64,000 nucleotides of DNA. It comes from Cryptomeria japonica. Taxonomy: Eukaryota; Streptophyta; Pinopsida; Cupressales; Cupressaceae. The stretch covers positions 763,241,673-763,305,672 of the forward strand of contig NC_081408.1 of NCBI RefSeq assembly GCF_030272615.1, read 5' to 3'. The translations under genes and the position numbers were made by a program. This document shows positions 58,072 through 64,000 of this stretch, in pieces. The notes beneath the pieces are model-generated. The model searched no databases. It was not told the origin of the DNA and saw nothing but the letters and a program-made list of their open reading frames with translations. Position 1 is the first letter of the stretch. Every line of letters starts with the position of its first letter.

Positions 58072-58270
58072 GCACCAAAAAGATGAGTGATCCTAACTAG
58101 AAAGCAATGAAATTTTGTTTGTTCAAGTTTTAAAAGCACCAAAAAGATGAGTGATCCTAACTAGAAAACAATGAAAATTTTGTTTGTTCAAGTTTTAAAA
58201 GCACCAAAAAGACGAGTGATCCTAATTAGAAAACAATGAAAATTTTGTTTGTTCAAGTTTTAAATGCACC
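58072..58270. repeat. 64-65-bp tandem repeat in the leader
   Basis: Three units starting GCACCAAAAAGATGAGTG at 58072, 58136 and 58201, with a partial fourth at 58266. Units are nearly identical. Confidence 0.93.
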
Positions 58271-58416
58271 AAAGGAAAATTTGTGATTTTTAATGGTGAA
58301 TTTTAACCTGCACAAACAAAAAAATTGTTAGTAAAATCTATGTCCAAGGGGGGGCTTCCACAAGCCTAAAATTTTCACTTTTTCAGTTACAAGGTGATTT
58401 TTACGACATTCTGTTA

Positions 58417-58655
58417 CAATAGCGCTAGTTTGTGTTTGAACAGAGGCGCTATTTAACACAAAAGCGCTAGAAGAAAGGGAAAGACAGAGAGGCAAAAGCG
58501 CTGAAAAATGGGTAATAGCGCCAAAACAACGTCAAAAGCGCCAGAACAGTTCCAAAAGAGTTGAACTTGAGACAATAGCGCTATTGTAAGAACAATAGCG
58601 CTAAAACCATAAGTATCGGTAGTGCTAGAACGTGTTCAATAGCGCCAAAGCGCAA
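58417..58655. repeat. AGCGCT/AGCGCC motif array beside the primer site
   Basis: About ten copies of an (A/T)AGCGC(T/C)A word, several containing the perfect palindrome AGCGCT, spaced irregularly by 10-45 bases. The sequence is otherwise AT-rich and CpG-poor. It lies 65 bases from the primer site. Confidence 0.85.
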
Positions 58656-58720
58656 CCTATGTGACATTTTCAACATTCAAACATGTTAAGGGGTAAAAAA
58701 AATGATATTTTTGGTGTTTT

Positions 58721-58740
58721 GATTCACGTCGGGTTCACCA
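58721..58740 (-). promoter_or_regulatory. Primer binding site matching tRNA-Trp
   Basis: The plus strand reads GATTCACGTCGGGTTCACCA, the 3' end plus CCA of plant tRNA-Trp as I remember it, so the element RNA pairs with all 20 bases. It lies two bases inside the 5' LTR. Confidence 0.85.
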
Positions 58741-58742
58741 AA

Positions 58743-60100
58743 TGATGCCCTCCTAAATGGACAAGGTTAGTCAATGATAAACAACACAAGAAAACCAGAA
58801 AATCATTAGTGTTAGTCAATCAAAAACTAATCTAAATAGGCATATCAAGAGAGACACTAAAAACATGAAAGCATATTTAACTAAAGAAGCAAATATGATG
58901 AGGCATCTCCAAATACCTCCTAATATGCGTTTTAGCTCCTTCTCCCATGTTCCTCTCCTCTCCAAGTTCCAAAATAGTGTAGCTCTCAGCAACTTTTTGC
59001 ACTATGGATGCTTATGGAGGATTGAGATTGTAATATTGCTCTAAATGTAAAATGAAAAGCTAATATTAAGCTATTGATGCTAAAATGATTTATTTTAACC
59101 AAAATGACAATACATGAGTTTGCTATGCTAAATGCATACAAGTTTTCAGGATCTGGATTATGAAGAAATGGGCTCTATTTATAGAAAAAATGGAGCAATG
59201 GATGGTTGAGATTGAGTAATCTCAACAAGGGTCAGGATTGAATGATTTCAAATCCATGTGAGGGATTTCAACCCAATCCCAAGATGACAAGTGTCAATGT
59301 GAGATAGGTTGAGAGGGGAGGGAATAAGCATTAAATGCTTGACATGACCTTGGGAGTTAAAGTCAAGGTTGGTTGAATGAATAAACTCTTTATTCAAAGA
59401 ATAAAGCTTTTATCCAATGGATAAACTCTTGTGCAAATATGAAATGGATAAATATGGTCAAAACAATAAATGTTTGGGGAGACAAGTTTGAAATAACCAT
59501 AAATGGTTATGTAAGAGCCATAAATGGTCATGTAAGAGCCATTAGTGGTCTTGGAAGACTTTGGGGGTTAATTTGTTGAACACACAAAACATTAAATGCT
59601 TTTCAAAGACTTTGGAGTCTTTGAGAAGTGACTCCATTTTGCTTAGGAATGTGACAATAATTAGGGGATAGATTAAACTAATTAGGAAGGGGTTAGAAGA
59701 ATCTAGAAGGGGATTAGATTTGCAAGTGGATTTGGTGGGTGAGGGAAAATAGGATCTTATTAGAAATAAAAATTCATTTATTTCAATAAATGTGTGCAAG
59801 TTGCATTTGTAAGAAAATGCAAGTTGGGGGGGGTTTTAAAATGATTTAGATAAATGTTAATTTATTTAAAAGAGGAAAAGGGGGATTTTAATTAAATAAA
59901 TAGATTTTATTCATTTAATTGATTGGAATTTGATTTAATGAATTAATTAAAATAAATTGAATAATTTATTTAATTAATAGAAGAATGTTTGGGGATGAAT
60001 TAATTAAATATTAATTTAATTAACTGATGGCTAGTGGATTTTTAATCAAATAAATAGCTAATATTTATTTAATTAAGCTGGACAGATTTGTGTGACTACA
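58743..60100 (-). repeat. 5' LTR of the Tat-type element
   Basis: Partner of 44888-46245, with a TATAAATAG box at 59175-59183 (minus) that should drive the element transcript. Target copy CTATC follows at 60101. Confidence 0.96.
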
Positions 60101-60520
60101 CTATCAATCCATTTCATTTGATCTATTCTATCATGTCGTAGAAAAGATGTATCTTTCCTGAAACCAAACATTTTGATCAGGTCTTATACAGGCTATATCG
60201 TTCCTGAAACCAGACTTTTTGATCATCTTTGTCTTATACAGGAGTTGTCATTCCTGAAACTAGACTTGATCTAAATCTTATCAATTCTATCAATCCATTT
60301 CATCTCATCTATTCTATCATGTCTTATACAAGATGTATCTTTCTTGAAACCAGATGTTTTAATGATCAATTCTTATACAAGATATATCGTTCCTAAAACT
60401 AGACGTTTTGATAAGGTCTTATACTGGATATATCGTTCCTAAAACCATACATTTTGATCATCTTTGTCTTATACATGAGGTGTCATTCCTGAAACCAGAC
60501 TTGATCTCATTCTTATGAAC
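60101..60520 (+). repeat. ~186-bp tandem array, right part
   Basis: Continues the array of 44547-44887 after the insertion. Sub-units of GTCTTATACAGG...TTCCTGAAACCAGA repeat until about 60520. Confidence 0.88.
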
Positions 60521-60852
60521 CTGATTAGCCTTATCAAACCCATGTATGTCATCAACTATCTACTCTTCTATCTTTTAAATAACATTCTTCTTCTTTCAAG
60601 AGATCATTCATGCCTTTAGTGCATAAACAATCTCCCAAGGGGGCATTATCATATCGAATCTCCATATCAATTTCATATCAGTCTCATATCGACACCAACT
60701 TCATATCGAATTTTCATATCAAATTGATTCTTCATGTCTAGAGCATCATATCGACAATTTTGACGACAAGATCATATCAAGAATTTTGGCGACATATCGA
60801 GCATTTTTTTTAATCAACATGTGGTCACACATCACTTCAAAGAGGGGCAAAA
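60521..60852 (+). mobile_element. 3' end of the outer Tat-like element with polypurine tract
   Basis: CATATCGA-rich repeats, then CACATCACTTCAAAGAGGGG and CAAAA just before the LTR. Closely parallels 1000-1368. Confidence 0.7.
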
Positions 60853-61258
60853 TGTAGACACCTAAAACTGGCACAACTAATTAAATGGATTTTATTCATT
60901 TAATCATCATTTACTCGCGTATTAATTAGACTAAGGTTTAATTAATATCCCTATTCTTCTAATTGATTTATTAATCAAATTACACATTTGATTAATTACC
61001 CTTTTTTCTAATCTATCCCATTAATTAAACTAAGGTTTGATTAAGTAACCTTTACCCACTTAATTGAATAAATTTTATTTATTTAATTAATAGCCTTTTC
61101 CCTTTTAATTAAATTTACATTTGATTAAAAATCCCCTTGCATTTAAATAAATCATTATTTATTTGTAAATAATCCCCCCACTTGCAAAATCCTACAAATG
61201 TAAGTTGCACCTTTTTGGCTAAAATAAACTTTTTATTTTATCTAAAAATACCTATTAT
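60853..61258 (+). mobile_element. 3' LTR start of the outer Tat-like element, interrupted
   Basis: Starts TGTAGACACCTAAAAC. AT-rich with repeated TTAATTAAAT words. It is cut at 61258 by the next LTR insertion; the remainder lies beyond the window. Confidence 0.65.
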
Positions 61259-62382
61259 TGATGAATACTAAGAGTGGGGGGTGAATTAGTATACCAAAAA
61301 ATACTGAACTCAAACTCTTAAACAATTTAGCAATTAACCGGTATAATAGATTTACTAACAAATCGATAAGGCAAATGCAAACCAAACAGCAAATAAAGCA
61401 TTCACCCACAAGAGCACAATCACCATAACACAAGATGTTTTGACATGGAAACCCAAATGGGAAAAACCATAGTGAGCAGAAACTCACAAGTAACTATCTG
61501 CAGAATAGAAACTAGACCGCTTAAGGTCATACAATGTTCTTCACCAAAACAGATCCTGTTAGGAATCTAGATCTCTGTTAGGAGATAAGTCCTGTTAAAG
61601 ACTACCTTGTGAGAGGATTTCAGATTCACAGTTGTGAACCACCTTGTTAGAGGATTTACAAAGGCTTTGCTAGGCCTACCCAGTTAAGGGTTTCAAACTT
61701 GTCGAAGATGTGAGTAATAAACAAGTGAGTGATCTAGATACTAGCACAGTATGCTTGGTTAGATCCATGACAACTCATTGTTAATGCATTTCAGCATTAC
61801 TTCAGTCTTCAATATCTCCACACTCCTACTCTTCACACAAACCTAATCTTCTCTTCTATGATTGCACATACAAAAACCTCATCCATCATTAAAACCCTAG
61901 ACATGATGTCCTTATAAAGGAGTCTGATTTCATGTCGGTCCAATAGGATTACATTACAAGTTCCTAGGTTTAGTGCATCTAGACACATTTGGTAACATGA
62001 CACAAAATCACCGCCAAAGTGTCAGTGGATGATAACTCATTACAAAAATATTGGTTGGTAACTCATCACAGAGTAATACCAGCTCATACATTTTACTGAT
62101 TACTGGTTGTCAAAATGAAGACTTGAAAAATGTTAACTACCGCTTTGTTCCTTCGTACTGCTTGAGATCCTCAAACCGCTTGAGGTCTTCATACCGCTTT
62201 GGGTCTTCATTCAGTTTGTGACCGGTAAACACCTTCTGGAAAACACCGATAGTCTAAAGACTATAATACATAATACCGGTTGGAACAATTGTCGGTTGAG
62301 CATAACTCATACATAAAGAAAGTGATCTCAAAACAAGTGTGTGTCCATCAATGAGAATCACAACATCATCAAAATGCCAACA
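61259..62382 (-). mobile_element. 3' LTR of a copia-type element
   Basis: 1,124 bp; on the minus strand TGTTGGCATTTTGATGATG to TTAGTATTCATCA. The inner side has the polypurine tract. The element continues leftwards in its own sense, beyond 64000, so its other LTR and target copy are not seen. Ends resemble the solo LTR at 33041-34457. Confidence 0.8.
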
Positions 62383-62396
62383 ATCTCCCCCTTTGG
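62383..62396 (-). promoter_or_regulatory. Polypurine tract
   Basis: Minus-strand CCAAAGGGGGAGAT abuts the LTR start TGTTGGC. Confidence 0.8.
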
Positions 62397-62659
62397 CATT
62401 GATGGCAACCCTTAGGAAAATTTTGACATTTAGGTGTTTTTACAACAAAAATATGTCATAATCAAAATTACTCCCCCTAGGCATATACACTATCCCTTTT
62501 GCAGAAATGACAATGTATACTGCTTCCTTAAAAAGACAACACAAAAGTATACATAACATTCACCAAAATTTTAAATACTACTCCCCCTTTGCCAACAATG
62601 ACAAAGTAATGCAGAATAACCCCTGTTTCTCATTAACATTAAAATGAGTAAATGTTTAT

Positions 62660-63979
62660 GACAATAATGAGTGAAACTTATCAAAAACAAATTTAAAATT
62701 GTGCATAAAAGTCTTCGTGGCTAATGACCATGACTCAAGTAAGGAGGTAGCAACCTCACTTTCCATCTGCATCTGTGATACCTGTTCTTCCATGGCATCA
62801 ATTGTACTCATCTCTTGAGTTACCATTAAAGCTTCTAGATTGAGAAAACACTTCCTGAAGAATTTGTAGTCTAGGTAATAAAACTAGTTGAAACTCCTGC
62901 AAATCTCTTGTCTGGTTGCTAATCTCCAATTCTATCCTGGCAAACTGAAGCTGATACCGGTGAATAGTTTTCCCATATGTAGTGAAAGAATCATACGACG
63001 TCTTAAAGTTGCTTATGTATGCCTGCAAATCAGATTGCAGTTTATCCTTTTATGCAAGCATATCATCACAAAATAGATGGGGTTGGCTTATTTTTCTCAA
63101 CAGTAGTTTTCCCTCATCCATAGCATCTCTTATATCTTTCTATTGTTTCTCAAGTTGAGACCAGAGCTCATTCAGATTCTTTACTAGGGCGGTGTTTAGT
63201 TCCTTTTGATGCTTCTTCTATGTATTAGCTTCAAAAACTTCTTCTAGGCATTGTACCTGGTCCTTTACAACTGTACATAGAAGTTTTAGTTTGGCTAGAG
63301 AGGAATCGGTACCGGGGAGGTTGGTACCTAGAATCAAACTGGTAAGGGTGTCAATCGCAGTGTGAATGACATCCTACTCCTTTTTCCTCCTCAATATTTC
63401 TAGTCTTTCTTGTGCTAGCTTTATGCCTTGCAGCAGCTCCAATTCATCTGTAGATTGGAGATCGATAGGACTGGTGATGTCAGCCGGTTTGGCTTGACCA
63501 CCGGTTGCTTTTGGAGTCTCCGCTTGTTTGTTCTTTTCTGCTTCCTTCTTCTCTTCTGCTCTTTTCTTTTCCTCTTCTTTCTCCCTTTGCTCTGCTTCAT
63601 GCTTTTTCTTCTATTCCTCCTCCTTTCTTTCTTCTTCTTTCCGCTTCTCATCTTCTTGTTTCTTCTTCTCCTTGTCTTTCCGCTTCTCCTCTTCTTTCTT
63701 TTCCTCCTCTTCTTTCCTCTTCTCCTCTTCTTTCCTCTTCTCCTCTCCTTTCCTCTTCTCTTCATCTTGTTTCCTCTTCTCTATGTCAGGAGTGACATCT
63801 TCACTATCTAACGCATACACATCAATAGTGTCAACCTGTTCTATAGCTGGTTCTCCTTCGCCATCAAATGCCTTATCCAATTTTCTAGTTTCCATTTCCT
63901 GTTCAGCTTCTCTATTTGCTTGAGAAACTTTATGCATTTTCACAACGTCTTTAGTATGGGAGTGTGTGTCTTTCACCAC
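62660..63979 (-). pseudogene. Coiled-coil, Lys/Glu-rich last ORF of the copia-type element
   Basis: A minus-strand frame runs from at least 63979 to about 62800 and shifts near 62810 to continue for about 50 codons (EMSTIDAMEEQVSQMQMESE). Stops at about 63611 and 63400 are TAG where CAG would fit. The first third is an uninterrupted Lys/Glu/Arg helix (KRKEEEKRKEEEEKKEEEKR type). Then come an NTPKATGG-like linker and further heptad-like helices (FARIELEISNQTRDLQEFQL). It is the last ORF before the 3' LTR. SIRE/Maximus-type copia elements carry an extra coiled-coil ORF there, so that is my best reading; it may instead be all that a non-autonomous element encodes. Confidence 0.5.
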
Positions 63980-64000
63980 TTAAGAGGCTTTGCCTTCTAG

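Larger units (their letters stand above)
55978..58720 (-). other. Leader (5' UTR) of the Tat-type element
   Basis: About 2.7 kb without a credible gene between primer site and gag. It carries a 64-bp tandem repeat and an AGCGCY motif array near the primer site. Frames near 56548-56961 and 57446-57884 are short and lack domains. Confidence 0.7.
44888..60100 (-). mobile_element. Nearly complete 15.2-kb Tat-type Ty3/gypsy element
   Basis: Both LTRs are 1,358 bp with TG...CA ends. The target duplication CTATC lies at 44883-44887 and 60101-60105. On the minus strand the order is 5' LTR, tRNA-Trp primer site, 2.8-kb leader with repeats, gag, protease, RT, RNase H, second (archaeal-type) RNase H, integrase, 2.4-kb 3' region, polypurine tract, 3' LTR. 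The dual RNase H marks the Tat lineage. By eye I count about 19 differences between the LTRs (about 1.4%), so insertion is fairly recent. All coding lies in one frame, cut by four stops. Confidence 0.96.

Noticed and set aside
44547-60520. Regular repeats resembling a CRISPR array
   Set aside because: Units are contiguous, diverged ~186-bp tandem repeats with sub-repeats in a plant retroelement, without unique spacers or cas genes.
61242-61487. 81-codon minus-strand frame
   Set aside because: Spans an LTR boundary and has no domain.
63428-63923. Plus-strand Phe/Leu/Ser-rich frames
   Set aside because: Complement of the Lys/Glu-rich coiled-coil ORF; the apparent membrane character is an artefact of the reverse strand.

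Overview
This window looks like plant nuclear DNA. It holds one apparently intact host gene in 64 kb, a two-exon AGC-VIII protein kinase with the plant-specific DFD motif and a 2.9-kb intron. Almost everything else is nested Ty3/gypsy and Ty1/copia LTR elements, solo LTRs, a LINE, a SINE and broken genes. The low gene density, large intron, long LTRs and many degraded elements suggest a large, repeat-rich genome. A gymnosperm such as a conifer is my best guess, but that is inference. There is nothing bacterial, no operon, no CRISPR array and no tRNA or rRNA gene that I can support.

Layout from the left: (1) 1-2.4 kb is the 3' end of a plus-strand Tat-like gypsy element with its 3' LTR. (2) 2.9-4.3 kb is a decayed copia pol followed by a short LTR with a tRNA-iMet-type primer site. 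(3) 6.1-7.1 kb is a gypsy pol tail and LTR start. (4) 7.4-16.7 kb is a two-level nest. A small non-autonomous copia-type element (minus strand, duplicated target TAATG) is split by a 7.8-kb chromodomain gypsy element (plus strand, duplicated target TTCTT). (5) 18.3-19.6 kb is a solo LTR (minus strand, target ATATT). (6) 22.9-27.0 kb is the kinase gene, whose intron holds a SINE and a triplicated 249-bp block.

(7) 26.8-42.1 kb is a tandem segmental duplication. Each copy holds the kinase 3' end and downstream DNA, a broken intron-containing histone H3 gene with a 5'-truncated LINE in its intron, and an opposite-strand H3 N-terminal fragment. The second copy retains only the last ~57 kinase codons, with a stop. 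A 152-bp junction segment matches 16.85-17.0 kb. That implies a ~17.8-kb tandem duplication followed by a 9.8-kb deletion in the second copy. After the duplication each copy gained a different solo LTR (ACAAC and AAATC targets), so each copy serves as an empty site for the other.

(8) 44.5-61.3 kb: the 3' part of another Tat-like element, with a ~186-bp tandem array, is split by a nearly complete 15.2-kb Tat-type gypsy element on the minus strand. That element has LTRs of 1,358 bp each, target CTATC, and a primer site matching tRNA-Trp. Its gag-pro-pol lies in one frame broken by four stops. (9) 61.3-64.0 kb is the 3' LTR and last ORF (coiled coil, Lys/Glu-rich) of a minus-strand copia-type element that runs off the window.

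The elements do not form a pathway. The history I read is repeated insertion into insertion, one local duplication, and decay in which many stop codons look like C-to-T changes, as expected for methylated repeats. The best candidates for something undescribed are the LINE with an extra ORF after its RNase H domain, the AGCGCY motif array beside the tRNA-Trp primer site, and the unknown ORF of the small copia-type element.
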